A stretch of 39,996 nt of DNA, taken from the NCBI RefSeq assembly GCF_018598555.1, contig NZ_JAHEWN010000025.1, forward strand, positions 1 to 39,996, written 5' to 3'. Below the pieces are notes generated by a model. That model had not been told where the DNA came from, ran no database searches, and saw nothing but the letters and a program-made list of their open reading frames with translations. This stretch comes from Curtobacterium aurantiacum. GTDB taxonomy: Bacteria; Actinomycetota; Actinomycetes; Actinomycetales; Microbacteriaceae. Position 1 is the stretch's first letter. The number at the start of each line of letters is the position of its first letter. The position numbers and the translations under genes were made by a program. Of the stretch, positions 32,020 through 39,996 are shown piece after piece.

Positions 32020-33081
32020 CTAGCCGACGGACGACGCCCCGGCGCCAGCAGCAGCACCCGCGGGCACGAGCGTGCCGGCGGCGTGCAGCCCGGCCACGAC
32101 GTCGAGCGCCTGGTGCCGGTACCGCGCCTGGGCGGCACCGGGCGAGACGATCACGCCGTTCGCCCCGGTCGACGCCACGAGCGCGTTGATCTTCTCCGCG
32201 ACCTGCTCGGCGTTGCCGTAGGCCTGACGCTCGGTACGGGCGGCGATGAACCGACGCTCGAGGTCGTTGAACTCGTACGCGCGGGCCTCGTCCATCGACA
32301 CCGGCTCCGGCTTCCGCCCGGAGCGCATCCGGATGAAGGAGATCATCCCCGGGGCGCTCTGCTCATCGACGACGGCGGGGTCCTCGTCGGTGACGACCTG
32401 CACGCCGATCAGGGCGTTCGGCGTCTGCCGGAAGCGCGAGGGACGGAACGAGTCGCGGTACAGGGCGAGCGCTGCCTCGGTGTTGTCCGAGGCGAAGTGG
32501 TGCGCGAAGGCGAACGAGACACCGAGTGCGCCGGCGACCTGGGCGCTGTAGCCGGAGGACCCGAGCAGCCAGAACTCCGGCACGTCGCCGTAGCCCGGCA
32601 CCGCGCGGATGCCCGACAGTGGGTTCGACTCGTCCATGCCGGTGAAGAAGCCGATCAGGTCGGCGAGGCGGTCCGGGAAGTCGTCGACGTCGAGTCGGTC
32701 GGTGCGGCGGAGGGCCATCGCCGTCGCGCCGTCGGTGCCGGGAGCGCGCCCGAGCCCGAGGTCGACCCGGTCGCCGTACAGCGCACGGAGGGTGCCGAAC
32801 TGCTCGGCGACGACGAGCGGCGCGTGGTTCGGCAGCATCACGCCACCGGACCCGATGCGGATGGTCGAGGTGGCCGCACCCACGGCGCTCAGCAGCACCG
32901 CCGGGGCCGAGGAGGTGATGCCCGGCATCCCGTGGTGCTCGGCCACCCAGAACCGCTCGTACCCGAGCTGCTCGGCGTGCACGGCCATGTCGATGGACCC
33001 CTGCAGGGCCTCGGTGTTGGACTGGCCGTACTCGCGGGTGGCCAGGTCGAGGACGGACAGGTGCAGGGTGTCGTCGGTCAT
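32020..33081 (-). CDS. LLM-class flavin-dependent oxidoreductase (MsnO8-like)
   Basis: A 353-residue luciferase-like monooxygenase fold protein using FMNH2 or F420. Family features are LSVLDLATREYGQSNTEAL at the start, the typical ERFWVAEHHGMPGITSSAPAVLL, IRIGSGGVMLPNHAPLVVAEQF, DLGLGRAPGTD, and LGSSGYSAQVAGALGVSFAFAHHF. Single-subunit LLM proteins of this group are widespread and mostly uncharacterised. ATG 33081 was chosen because similarity begins there; the upstream reading of 57 codons looks non-coding. It is isolated between two hairpins. The gap 33082-33334 has no gene. Confidence 0.87.
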   Translation of the reverse strand: MTDDTLHLSVLDLATREYGQSNTEALQGSIDMAVHAEQLGYERFWVAEHHGMPGITSSAPAVLLSAVGAATSTIRIGSGGVMLPNHAPLVVAEQFGTLRALYGDRVDLGLGRAPGTDGATAMALRRTDRLDVDDFPDRLADLIGFFTGMDESNPLSGIRAVPGYGDVPEFWLLGSSGYSAQVAGALGVSFAFAHHFASDNTEAALALYRDSFRPSRFRQTPNALIGVQVVTDEDPAVVDEQSAPGMISFIRMRSGRKPEPVSMDEARAYEFNDLERRFIAARTERQAYGNAEQVAEKINALVASTGANGVIVSPGAAQARYRHQALDVVAGLHAAGTLVPAGAAAGAGASSVG

Positions 33082-33263
33082 GTGGTCACCAACGCGCGCC
33101 GGCGCACGTCCATTCCACCCGGGACCGGGACGTCGATCGGTCAGGACATGCCGTCGCGCGGCCGCCGACGGGTCACCAGGTGTCGCCTGGAGGTCGCGGC
33201 AGCGACGGTTGGCGACCACTCGGCGGACGCGTGCGGCGCGCCCTGGACGCACCGCGCAGCGGA

Positions 33264-33300
33264 CTGGAGGCCCGTGGCGGGGCCCGCACCGCGCCTCCAG
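33264..33300 (-). terminator. Terminator downstream of tdk
   Basis: CTGGAGGC (33264-33271) pairs with GCCTCCAG (33293-33300) around a GC-rich inner loop, 35 nt past the tdk stop. The word CGGACTGGAGGCCC (33260-33273) also occurs in the acs terminator at 25754. Confidence 0.65.
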
Positions 33301-33334
33301 GCCGCCTTTCGGTGGCGTCTCGGGCGCGGAGCGC

Positions 33335-33961
33335 TCAGGCGCCGTCGAGGCGGCCGCCGGACTCCGTCAGGTAGCAGTTGGCGCAGAGCGACTCGTAGGC
33401 GACGTCGACACCGTCGATGGCGACCTGGGAGCCGTCGAAGACGAACCGGCCGTCGACCGTCCGGGCGTTGAAGACCGCCTTGCGGCCGCAGCGGCAGATG
33501 GTCTTGAGTTCTTCGAGGGAGTGCGCGACCTCGAGCAGGCGTGCGCTGCCGGGGAACGCCTCGGTGCGGAAGTCGGTGCGGATGCCGTACGTGATGACCG
33601 GGATCTCGTCGAGCACCGCGATGCGCAGCAGGTCGTCGACCTGGCGCGGGGTGAGGAACTGCGCCTCGTCGACGAGCACGCAGCTGACGGGCCGCACCAT
33701 GCCGTCCAGGCGGTCCGACTCGGGATCGACGGCACCGGCGGCGGTGACGGCCTGGCGCACGTCGGCGTCCGGCGAGAACACGATGTCGACGGTCCGGCTG
33801 ACGCCCAGGCGGGAGACGATCTCGCGGTCGCCCTTCGTGTCCACCGCGGGCTTGGCGAGCAGGACCCGGTGCCCGCGCTCCTCGTAGTTGTAGGCGGCCT
33901 GCAGCAAGCCCGTGCTCTTGCCGCTGTTCATCGCGCCGTAGCGGAAGTAGAGCTTCGCCAC
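33335..33961 (-). CDS. tdk: Thymidine kinase
   Basis: A 208-residue class II thymidine kinase that salvages thymidine to dTMP. The P-loop is GAMNSGKST (Lys15), the catalytic glutamate is in VLVDEAQFLT, and two zinc pairs are CRC near residue 154 and CANC near 194. Length is normal. GTG 33961 shares one base with the TAG stop of the upstream response regulator, so it is the last gene of a coupled signalling operon, an uncommon position for tdk. Phenylalanine and tyrosine in the lasso-like YESLC region support thymidine specificity. Confidence 0.94.
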   Translation of the reverse strand: MAKLYFRYGAMNSGKSTGLLQAAYNYEERGHRVLLAKPAVDTKGDREIVSRLGVSRTVDIVFSPDADVRQAVTAAGAVDPESDRLDGMVRPVSCVLVDEAQFLTPRQVDDLLRIAVLDEIPVITYGIRTDFRTEAFPGSARLLEVAHSLEELKTICRCGRKAVFNARTVDGRFVFDGSQVAIDGVDVAYESLCANCYLTESGGRLDGA

Positions 33962-34662
33962 TACGCGAGGAACCCGTCCTCGGCGGCCCGACGGATGAGG
34001 TCGGACTTCTTCGAGGCGGGACGGCCCACCTTGCTGTACTTCTCGCGCACGCGGCGCAGGTAGGTCTTGGCGGTCTCGTACTGCACGTTCATCTGCGCGG
34101 CGACCTCGTTCGTCGAGTAGCCCGAGACGTAGAGCCGGAGCGCCTCTTCCTCACCGGCGCTGAGCTTCGGTCGCTGGTGCGCCGTCGCGCCCGTCGGCAG
34201 CGGTCGCCACTCCCGCGGCTGCGGGGTCTCGCGTGCGACGCCCATGATCTCGCGGGCGACGTCCATGACCTCGCGCATCGGCAGCGACTTCGACAGGAAC
34301 GCCGCGGCACCGGCTGCCAGGGCGCGGTCGCGGGACTCCCGGCTGTCGACGCTCGAGAGCACGATGACCTTCGCCCCGGCAGCACGGCAGGTGCGGACGC
34401 GGGCCTCGATGGACACCGGTTCCTTCAGCTGGAAGTCGAGGAACACCAGGTCGGTCGGGAAGCTGTCGCTGTGGACCATCTCGAGCCACGTGTGTGCGGT
34501 CAGGGCCAGGTCGAAGTCGAAGGCGTTCACCGCGATCCAGCTCGACAGGCTGTCCAGCAGGACCTCGTGGTCGTCGAGGATGGCCAGCCGCACGCGTCGT
34601 GCTCCCGGGTTCGGGAGGGACGGCGACCCCTCCGAGAGCCGGTTCGGGTCAGTGCTGGTCAT
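33961..34662 (-). CDS. Response regulator of the three-component operon
   Basis: A 233-residue regulator. After an N-terminal tail of about 22 residues the receiver has AILDDHEVLLDSL, the phosphorylated Asp76 in VFLDFQLK and LSKSLP with the conserved lysine. A C-terminal LuxR-like helix-turn-helix is seen in LSAGEEEALRLYVSGYSTNE (about residues 165-184) and TAKTYLRRVREKYSKVGRPA. It overlaps the upstream kinase-like gene by 14 nt and tdk by 1 nt. It is probably phosphorylated by the histidine kinase at 35881-37101. Confidence 0.88.
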   Translation of the reverse strand: MTSTDPNRLSEGSPSLPNPGARRVRLAILDDHEVLLDSLSSWIAVNAFDFDLALTAHTWLEMVHSDSFPTDLVFLDFQLKEPVSIEARVRTCRAAGAKVIVLSSVDSRESRDRALAAGAAAFLSKSLPMREVMDVAREIMGVARETPQPREWRPLPTGATAHQRPKLSAGEEEALRLYVSGYSTNEVAAQMNVQYETAKTYLRRVREKYSKVGRPASKKSDLIRRAAEDGFLA

Positions 34663-35884
34663 AGGAGAACCTTAGTGCGAGGGCGGACGGACGGACCGCG
34701 ACGTCGAGGTCGGGGAACGTCACACGGAGGACGGCGAAGTAGGGGTCGAAGGTGCGGTGGATGCCGATGTCGGAGTCGGCCACGGCGAGGTCGAGTTCCA
34801 CGAGCACGCGGGCGGTCGGAGCCGCCGACGCTGCCCGCGCCGGTGCCGCCCGCGCCGGTTCCGCCGGGCCGGCCACCGTGTCGGCTCGTCGCACGGTCGC
34901 ACGGAACCCGGCCGGGTCGACGGTCGAGGCGCGGAGCGCGGCACGCACGAAGGTCCGGACGACGGCGCGCTGGTCGGTGTCGAGCGTCGCGATGAGGCCG
35001 TCGGGGTCGTCGACCACCGGCGCCGCACCGCCCTCGACCCGGACGGCGTACTCGAGCCAGGTGCGGTCCGCATCGGCGACCATCGATGCCCGGATCCCGT
35101 CGGCGATCGCACGGGCGCGGTCGCGGTCAGCGTCGGTGATGGTGTCGCGTGTGCGGAGCTCGGCGAAGAACGGGGCGACGTCGCGGGACAGGATCGTCGA
35201 GCGGTCCTGCTGCACGCTCGCGGCGATGCCGTCGCGCTCGGCGCGCTCGACGGAGTACGATCCGGCGCGAATCTGCACGCGCTCGGCGAGCCCGGCGAAG
35301 GTCCACGCGAACACCGCGGACGCGGCGGTCAGCACGAAGGTCGGCGCCGCGGCCAGGAACGCCGCGACGGCCACCGGGACCTCGTGCGGGAACACGGCGG
35401 CGCCGGTGCCCCACGTGACCGCGTTCACCGCGGCGAGGACGACCCCGCCGATCGCCAGGTCGGTCCACGGCCGGTACGGCGCGACCATCACGATGCCGGT
35501 CGCCGTGATCAGGGACATGAAGTCGTTCAGGGCGCTGCGGTCCGGGCCCCACTGCGCGGCGACGCTCGCGACCGAGGCCAGGCCGAGCAGCCCGACGTGG
35601 GCGACGTACGCCGAGCGGGGGAAGGGCGCGCGGAAGGGACTCGAGGCAGCGAGCACCACGACCGCCGAGGCCGCCACGAGCAGCACCGTCAGTGCGCTGA
35701 GGGTCGGGCTGCCCTCGACGTCGCGGTCGAAGATCGACACGAGCAGGGCCCAGACGATGCTCCCGGCGCCGAGCACGACGGCGAGCGGACGCGATCCCAT
35801 CGCGCCGAGCGGGTCGTACTGCTGCGCGGTGCGCCGGGGCCCGGAGGCCGGCCCGGACCCGCGGCGCCGCCGGAGCGCGGTCAT
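34649..35884 (-). CDS. Membrane protein resembling a degenerate sensor kinase
   Basis: A 411-residue protein with about six membrane helices (residues about 33-210, for example PLAVVLGAGSIVWALLVSIF and SLITATGIVMVAPY) and a cytoplasmic part. After the membrane domain comes a helical region (SVQQDRSTILSRDVAPFFAE and IADGIRASMV) placed like a kinase dimerisation domain, but no phosphoacceptor histidine block, N box or G box can be found. It is sandwiched with 4- and 14-nt overlaps between a histidine kinase and a response regulator. I infer a pseudokinase or kinase modulator; no family name is assigned. Confidence 0.7.
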   Translation of the reverse strand: MTALRRRRGSGPASGPRRTAQQYDPLGAMGSRPLAVVLGAGSIVWALLVSIFDRDVEGSPTLSALTVLLVAASAVVVLAASSPFRAPFPRSAYVAHVGLLGLASVASVAAQWGPDRSALNDFMSLITATGIVMVAPYRPWTDLAIGGVVLAAVNAVTWGTGAAVFPHEVPVAVAAFLAAAPTFVLTAASAVFAWTFAGLAERVQIRAGSYSVERAERDGIAASVQQDRSTILSRDVAPFFAELRTRDTITDADRDRARAIADGIRASMVADADRTWLEYAVRVEGGAAPVVDDPDGLIATLDTDQRAVVRTFVRAALRASTVDPAGFRATVRRADTVAGPAEPARAAPARAASAAPTARVLVELDLAVADSDIGIHRTFDPYFAVLRVTFPDLDVAVRPSALALRFSYDQH

Positions 35885-37101
35885 CGCCCGGTCCCCCGTT
35901 CATCGACCGCCGCCGGAACGGTGATGGCACCGGTGACCGGCCCGTACGGCACGGTCATCATGACGCTGGTGCCGGAGCCGGGCGACGACCAGATCTGGAC
36001 GTCGCCACCGACCCGGCCGATGCGGTCGCGGACCGAACCGCGGAGGCCCATCCGGTCGGCACCGGTGGCGTCCTCGTCGAAACCGCGGCCGTCGTCGACC
36101 ACCATGACGGTGCAGGACGCGCTGTCGTCGAACACGCTCACCTCGGCGGCATCGGTGCCCGCGTGCTTCCGCACGTTGGCCAGGCACTGCCCGACGGCTC
36201 GGACGACCGCCGACAGTGCACGCTGGTCGAGGCGCTCGAGCGCCGAGGTGTCGCCGGAGACCGTGACGTCGAGCCCGAGCGCGCGGTGCTCGTCGACCAT
36301 GGAGCCGAACGTCTCGGCAGCGGCCCCCGGGCGCGGACGGGCAGCGGGAGCGAGCCAGCCCTTGCCGGTGAGGACCGCGACGTCGGCGTCGACCGTCTCG
36401 GCCAGGAGCGGGTCCATCGGGCCGTCCGGAGCCAGCGTGATCGCACCGAGGTGGTTCAGCACGGTGTCGTGCAGGATGGCGGACGCCTCGGCCTCGACCC
36501 CTGCGCGGTAGGCGGACACGTGTTCCTCGCGTGCCGAACGCAGCAGTTCGGGCTGCACCTGTTCGGACCGGCCGGTGCTGCGGGTGGTGAAGAGCACGAG
36601 CGCGACCACGAAGCCGAGGGTGACCCAGGCCAGGATGAGGGGCCGCGGCGACTCGTCGGCCTGCACGATGGCGATCCAGGTGGCGAGCCGACCGACCAGG
36701 AACCCCACGAAGGACCAGAACACCACGCGGCTCGGCAGCGCTCCGGCCCCGCCGACCAGGATGAGCGGGATCACGACGAGGGACATCAGGTACGAGGTCA
36801 CCCAGCCGGTCGGCACCTCCTGCTGGACCCCGACGGCGAACCACCAGGCGCAGACACCGCCGATCACCAGGAACGCGATCGCCGAGCTCCGGGTGCCGAA
36901 CTGCACGTGCACGCCGATCATGGCGAGCATCGGGACCACGGCCAGCACGGTGCCGAGGACCTGCACGCCCGGTTCGGACAGGCCGTAGAGCACGAGCGTG
37001 ATCGCCGCGGCCAGCAGTGACCCGATGGCGCCGGCATGGAGGGCACGCACGGTCGACCACGCGTTCACTCGCGGTGCGAGGTGCGTGGGGATGCCGAGCA
37101 C
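35881..37101 (-). CDS. Membrane sensor histidine kinase
   Basis: A 406-residue kinase. About six membrane helices occupy residues 20-190; the cytoplasmic part has ASAILHDTVLNHL with His211 as probable phosphoacceptor, the N box QCLANVRKHAG, the G1 box VVDDGRGFDED, and GLRGSVRDRIGRVGG before a GSGTSVMMTVP end. It is therefore an intact NarL-like histidine kinase. I chose GTG 37101: GGAAGGA lies 8 nt upstream and the membrane domain begins soon after; the longer reading to 37248 runs through the promoter. Its stop overlaps the next gene (ATGA). Confidence 0.87.
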   Translation of the reverse strand: MLGIPTHLAPRVNAWSTVRALHAGAIGSLLAAAITLVLYGLSEPGVQVLGTVLAVVPMLAMIGVHVQFGTRSSAIAFLVIGGVCAWWFAVGVQQEVPTGWVTSYLMSLVVIPLILVGGAGALPSRVVFWSFVGFLVGRLATWIAIVQADESPRPLILAWVTLGFVVALVLFTTRSTGRSEQVQPELLRSAREEHVSAYRAGVEAEASAILHDTVLNHLGAITLAPDGPMDPLLAETVDADVAVLTGKGWLAPAARPRPGAAAETFGSMVDEHRALGLDVTVSGDTSALERLDQRALSAVVRAVGQCLANVRKHAGTDAAEVSVFDDSASCTVMVVDDGRGFDEDATGADRMGLRGSVRDRIGRVGGDVQIWSSPGSGTSVMMTVPYGPVTGAITVPAAVDERGTGR

Positions 37102-37199
37102 GAGGTGGATCCTTCCGGTGGCGAGGGCGCCGTCCACGATCCAACCACTGGAGCAGCGGCCGTGTACCCCGAATCCGGAGCCGTGCGGCGACTCGCACG

Positions 37200-37205
37200 A
37201 TGATA
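37200..37205 (-). promoter_or_regulatory. Probable -10 of the signalling operon
   Basis: TATCAT on the minus strand is close to the TATAAT consensus, about 100 nt before GTG 37101. No clear -35 is present. Confidence 0.4.
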
Positions 37206-37270
37206 GCGGCCCGGGCCGGGGTCTGCCTGTCCCCCGAAGGTGGACCACCCTGGCCCCTGACCGCGATCGG

Positions 37271-38425
37271 TCAGAAGAGCGTTTGGGACACCGCCGGACG
37301 GAGCAGCCGCCGGTCGAACCCGGGGTCCGCGCGCTTCAGCGGCGAGACCGTCGGCACGGACTGCTCCTCGGGCAACCCGCCCGGCGCGCCCTGCGGCAGC
37401 CCCTGTGGCGCGCCCGGCGACAGCGGACGCGGTTCCGAGAAGCCCATCGACCCCGTGGCAGGGTCCACGCGCCCGAGGCCGACGCCGTGCGCTGCAAGGA
37501 TGGGCCGGATGCGCTCCGACAACCACCGCCGGTAGTCCTTCGGCGCGTAGGTGTTGTCGAGGTACATCGCCCGGTACCGCTGCACCAGGTCGGGTCGCTC
37601 GCGGCCGAGCCACTCGAACCACCACGGCTTCACCCCCGGCCGCAGGTGCAGCGCCGAGTACATGATGCTCGTCGCCCCGGCCGCCGTGGCGCGTCCGATC
37701 GCGTCGTCGAGCTGCGCCCTGGTGTCGGTGATGTACGGCAGCACGGGCATCAGGAACACCGCGCAGTCGAGCCCTGCGTCGCGGATCGCCCGCACGGTCG
37801 CGAGCCGGGCCGCCGTCGTCGGGGTGCCGGACTCGACCGACTGCTGCAGCGAGTCGTCGTACACGGCGATCGACATCGCGAGGTCGACGGGAACGACCTT
37901 CGCCGCCTCGACCAGGAGCGGCAGGTCGCGGCGCAGCAGGGTGCCCTTCGTCAGGATGCTGAACGGGGTGCGCGACTCCGCCAGCGCCTGGATCACGCCC
38001 GGCATCAGCCGGTAGCGTCCCTCAGCCCGCTGGTAGGGGTCGGTGTTCGTGCCGAGGGCCACCGGGTGGCGGTCCCACGAGGGCTTGCCGAGTTCGCGGC
38101 GCAGCACGTCGGCGACGTTCGTCTTCACCACGATCTGCTGGTCGAAGTCGGCGCCGCCGTCGAACTCGAGGTAGGTGTGCGTCGGGCGCGCGAAGCAGTA
38201 GACGCAGGCGTGGCTGCACCCCCGGTACGGGTTGATCGTCCAGCCGTACGTGCCGGACCCGTCGGCGCTCGGCACCCGGTTCAGCGCGCTCTTCGCCAGG
38301 ACCTCGTGGAAGGTCACCCCGGCGAACTCCGGGGTCGTCACGCTCCGGACGAACCCGCTGTTCGATTCCATCCCGGGCAGTGCGTCGCTCTGCTCGGCGT
38401 CGATCGCCTGTCCACTCCACCGCAT
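37271..38425 (-). CDS. Rv2578c-family radical SAM protein
   Basis: A 384-residue radical SAM protein. The 4Fe-4S motif CSHACVYC (Cys70, Cys74, Cys77) follows GWTINPYRG, the hallmark of the Rv2578c group, which is related to spore photoproduct lyase-type enzymes. VALGTNTDPYQRAEGRYRLM and the FSILTKGTLLRRD segment continue the barrel. The C-terminus has a Gly/Pro-rich stretch and ends VSQTLF. The reaction is unknown; a DNA repair role is suggested by the SOS box 9 nt upstream of ATG 38425. A longer upstream reading would run through that box into mqo. Confidence 0.88.
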   Translation of the reverse strand: MRWSGQAIDAEQSDALPGMESNSGFVRSVTTPEFAGVTFHEVLAKSALNRVPSADGSGTYGWTINPYRGCSHACVYCFARPTHTYLEFDGGADFDQQIVVKTNVADVLRRELGKPSWDRHPVALGTNTDPYQRAEGRYRLMPGVIQALAESRTPFSILTKGTLLRRDLPLLVEAAKVVPVDLAMSIAVYDDSLQQSVESGTPTTAARLATVRAIRDAGLDCAVFLMPVLPYITDTRAQLDDAIGRATAAGATSIMYSALHLRPGVKPWWFEWLGRERPDLVQRYRAMYLDNTYAPKDYRRWLSERIRPILAAHGVGLGRVDPATGSMGFSEPRPLSPGAPQGLPQGAPGGLPEEQSVPTVSPLKRADPGFDRRLLRPAVSQTLF

Positions 38426-38433
38426 GCCGTCAT

Positions 38434-38449
38434 TCGAACACACGTTCGA
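38434..38449. promoter_or_regulatory. LexA/SOS box
   Basis: TCGAACACACGTTCGA is a perfect match to the actinobacterial/Bacillus-type SOS box TCGAAC-N4-GTTCGA; flanking bases extend it to TTCGAA on both sides. It lies 9 nt before the ATG of the radical SAM gene and 34 nt after the mqo stop codon, so LexA would block transcription start or elongation of the radical SAM gene. Confidence 0.88.
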
Positions 38450-38483
38450 ACAGACCGCAAGCCGGGGCCGACCGGTGCTGGCC

Positions 38484-39971
38484 TCAGTGGTGCAGGCCGA
38501 GCACCTTCGCCGTGCGCTCGAGCGTGGCGTCCGCCAGGGCCGGATCGTCGCCGAGGTCCTGCCCGTACGTCGGCACCATCGCACGGACGTCGTCCTGCCA
38601 GCCGTCCCACCGGTCGGGGAAGCACCGGCGCAGCATCGTGAGCATGATCGGCACGGCCGTCGAGGCACCCGGCGACGCCCCGAGCAGCCCCGCGATGGAG
38701 CCGTCGGCGGCGGTGATGACCTCGGTGCCGAACTGCAGCACGCCGCCCTTGTCCTTGTCGGGCTTGATCACCTGGACACGCTGACCCGCGGTGATGCGGT
38801 GCCAGTGCTCGGGCTCGGCGCTCGGCATGAAGTCACGCAGCGCCTCGAACTTGGTGCGCTTCGAGGCGAGGAGCTGCCCGACCAGGTACCGGACCAGGTC
38901 GAAGTTCGAGAACGCCACGCTCAGCATCGGGCGGAGGTTGTGTGGCCGGATCGAGCGGAACAGGTCGAGGACCGAGCCCTGCTTCAGGAACTTCGGGCTG
39001 AACCCCGCGTACGGCCCAAACATCAGCGACGACCCACCGTCGACGATGCGGGTGTCGAGGTGTGGCACGGACATCGGCGGGGCACCGACGCTGGCCTTGC
39101 CGTAGACCTTGGCGGAGTGCTTCTGCACCACCTCGGGGTCGTCGGTGCGCAGGAACTCGCCCGACACCGGGAAGCCGCCGTACCCACGGATCTCGGGGAT
39201 GCCGGACTTCTGCAGCAGGTGCAGTGCCCCGCCGCCGGCGCCGACGAAGACGAACTTCGCGGCGATGCGCTGGGTGGACCGGCCGATCTCGTTGCGGACG
39301 TTGAGCACCCAGCCCTCGGACACCTTCGAGCGGGTCAGGTTGGTGACCTGGTGCGAGGGTTCGAACTCGACGCCGTCGATCTCGAGCTGGTCGAACAGCT
39401 GCCGGGTGAGCGAGCCGAAGTCGACGTCGGAGCCCGCCGCCGAGTACGTGGCGGCGATCGGCTGGTCCTTCTTGCGGCCGGGGATGAGCGCGGGCGCCCA
39501 CTTCCGGATCTGTGCCGGGTCGTCGGAGAACTCGATGCCGGCGAAGAGCGGGTGGTCGCGCATGGCCTCGTACCGGGCGCGCATGTACGCGACGTTCGCC
39601 TCGCCCCACACGAAGGAGATGTGCGGCGTGGGGTTGATGAAGTTCGACGGCTCCGGCAGCACGCCGGTCTCGACCAGGTGCGCCCAGAACTGCCGGGAGA
39701 CCTGGAACTGCTCGTTGACCGTGACGGCCTTCGCGATGTCGACGCGACCGTCCGGGAGCTCCGGCGTGTAGTTCAGCTCGCAGAGTGCGGAGTGCCCGGT
39801 GCCGGCGTTGTTCCAGGGGTTCGAGGACTCCTGCGCGACGGTGCCGAGCCGCTCGTACACGCGGATCTTCCAGCTCGGCTCGAGCTTGTGGATGATGGCC
39901 CCGAGCGTGGCACTCATGATGCCTCCGCCGATCAGGACGACGTCGATGGGGTCCACCTGCTGCTCTGCCAC
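38484..39971 (-). CDS. mqo: Malate:quinone oxidoreductase
   Basis: A 495-residue FAD enzyme at the inner membrane face that oxidises malate to oxaloacetate and passes electrons to quinone, replacing or assisting malate dehydrogenase in the TCA cycle. The FAD fold opens with VDPIDVVLIGGGIMSATLG; further signatures are ESSNPWNNAGTGHSALCELN (about residues 48-67), NPTPHISFVWG, FVFVGAGGGALHLLQKSGIP and the C-terminal LLGASPGASTAVPIML. Length is typical. GTG 39971 follows TAGGAT by 6 nt and AGGA by 9 nt. Confidence 0.96.
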   Translation of the reverse strand: MAEQQVDPIDVVLIGGGIMSATLGAIIHKLEPSWKIRVYERLGTVAQESSNPWNNAGTGHSALCELNYTPELPDGRVDIAKAVTVNEQFQVSRQFWAHLVETGVLPEPSNFINPTPHISFVWGEANVAYMRARYEAMRDHPLFAGIEFSDDPAQIRKWAPALIPGRKKDQPIAATYSAAGSDVDFGSLTRQLFDQLEIDGVEFEPSHQVTNLTRSKVSEGWVLNVRNEIGRSTQRIAAKFVFVGAGGGALHLLQKSGIPEIRGYGGFPVSGEFLRTDDPEVVQKHSAKVYGKASVGAPPMSVPHLDTRIVDGGSSLMFGPYAGFSPKFLKQGSVLDLFRSIRPHNLRPMLSVAFSNFDLVRYLVGQLLASKRTKFEALRDFMPSAEPEHWHRITAGQRVQVIKPDKDKGGVLQFGTEVITAADGSIAGLLGASPGASTAVPIMLTMLRRCFPDRWDGWQDDVRAMVPTYGQDLGDDPALADATLERTAKVLGLHH

Positions 39972-39977
39972 CCGTCG

Positions 39978-39983
39978 ATCCTA
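39978..39983 (-). promoter_or_regulatory. Probable -10 box of mqo (leaderless)
   Basis: TAGGAT on the minus strand ends 6 nt before GTG 39971. The upstream region is cut by the window edge, so a -35 cannot be judged. Confidence 0.4.
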
Positions 39984-39996
39984 CCGGCGGCGTCCG

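Noticed and set aside
37102..37248. N-terminal extension of the histidine kinase by 49 codons
   Set aside because: It covers the TATCAT promoter box, and GTG 37101 has a good GGAAGGA site 8 nt upstream.

Overview
The window is about 40 kb of very GC-rich, gene-dense chromosome from an actinobacterium. It is most likely from the family Microbacteriaceae and is Curtobacterium-like. The basis is codon use, the protein families, an actinobacterial 6C RNA, an actinobacterial LexA box, and many probable leaderless promoters. I see no insertion sequence, integrase, prophage or CRISPR array, so this looks like core chromosome with a few accessory insertions.

Layout. 45-8276 (+): exonuclease III, TrpRS, a GNAT acetyltransferase, a short riboflavin operon (ribD-ribA), a metabolite:H+ symporter, and a small HTH protein with an ABC exporter behind paired GTCAAC palindromes. 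8347-15480 (-): pncA-gabD, a D,D-carboxypeptidase, a Gfo/Idh/MocA oxidoreductase, a blue-light (BLUF) sensor, a secreted GH16-like protein, tRNA-Thr(CGU) and a TetR regulator. 15506-23143 (-): a Tad/Flp pilus cluster (tadA, a condensed tadB/C, pilin, two TadE-like genes) running without a gap into topA-tmk-holB. 23467-23565 (-): the 6C small RNA. 23767-25719 (+): acs with a tandem repeat in its leader. 25799-29983: divergent DUF4177-ridA and a PASTA-bearing class A PBP with a metallophosphoesterase. 30077-31939 (+): tRNA-Pro(CGG) and a two-component pair. 32020-39971 (-): an LLM oxidoreductase, a coupled operon of histidine kinase, kinase-like membrane protein, response regulator and thymidine kinase, a radical SAM protein behind a perfect SOS box, and malate:quinone oxidoreductase.

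How the parts work together. topA, tmk and holB serve DNA topology and replication; they are co-oriented with and overlap the pilus genes. The PBP, the carboxypeptidase and possibly the GH16 protein act outside the membrane on wall or glucan. acs, mqo, gabD and pncA feed central carbon and NAD metabolism. The strongest leads are the HTH/ABC module with its twin operators, the three-component signalling operon with an unrecognisable second kinase-like protein, the SOS-controlled radical SAM gene, the fused TadB/C, the BLUF sensor beside a secreted glycosidase-like protein, and the repeated TANNNT element 6-8 nt upstream of start codons.
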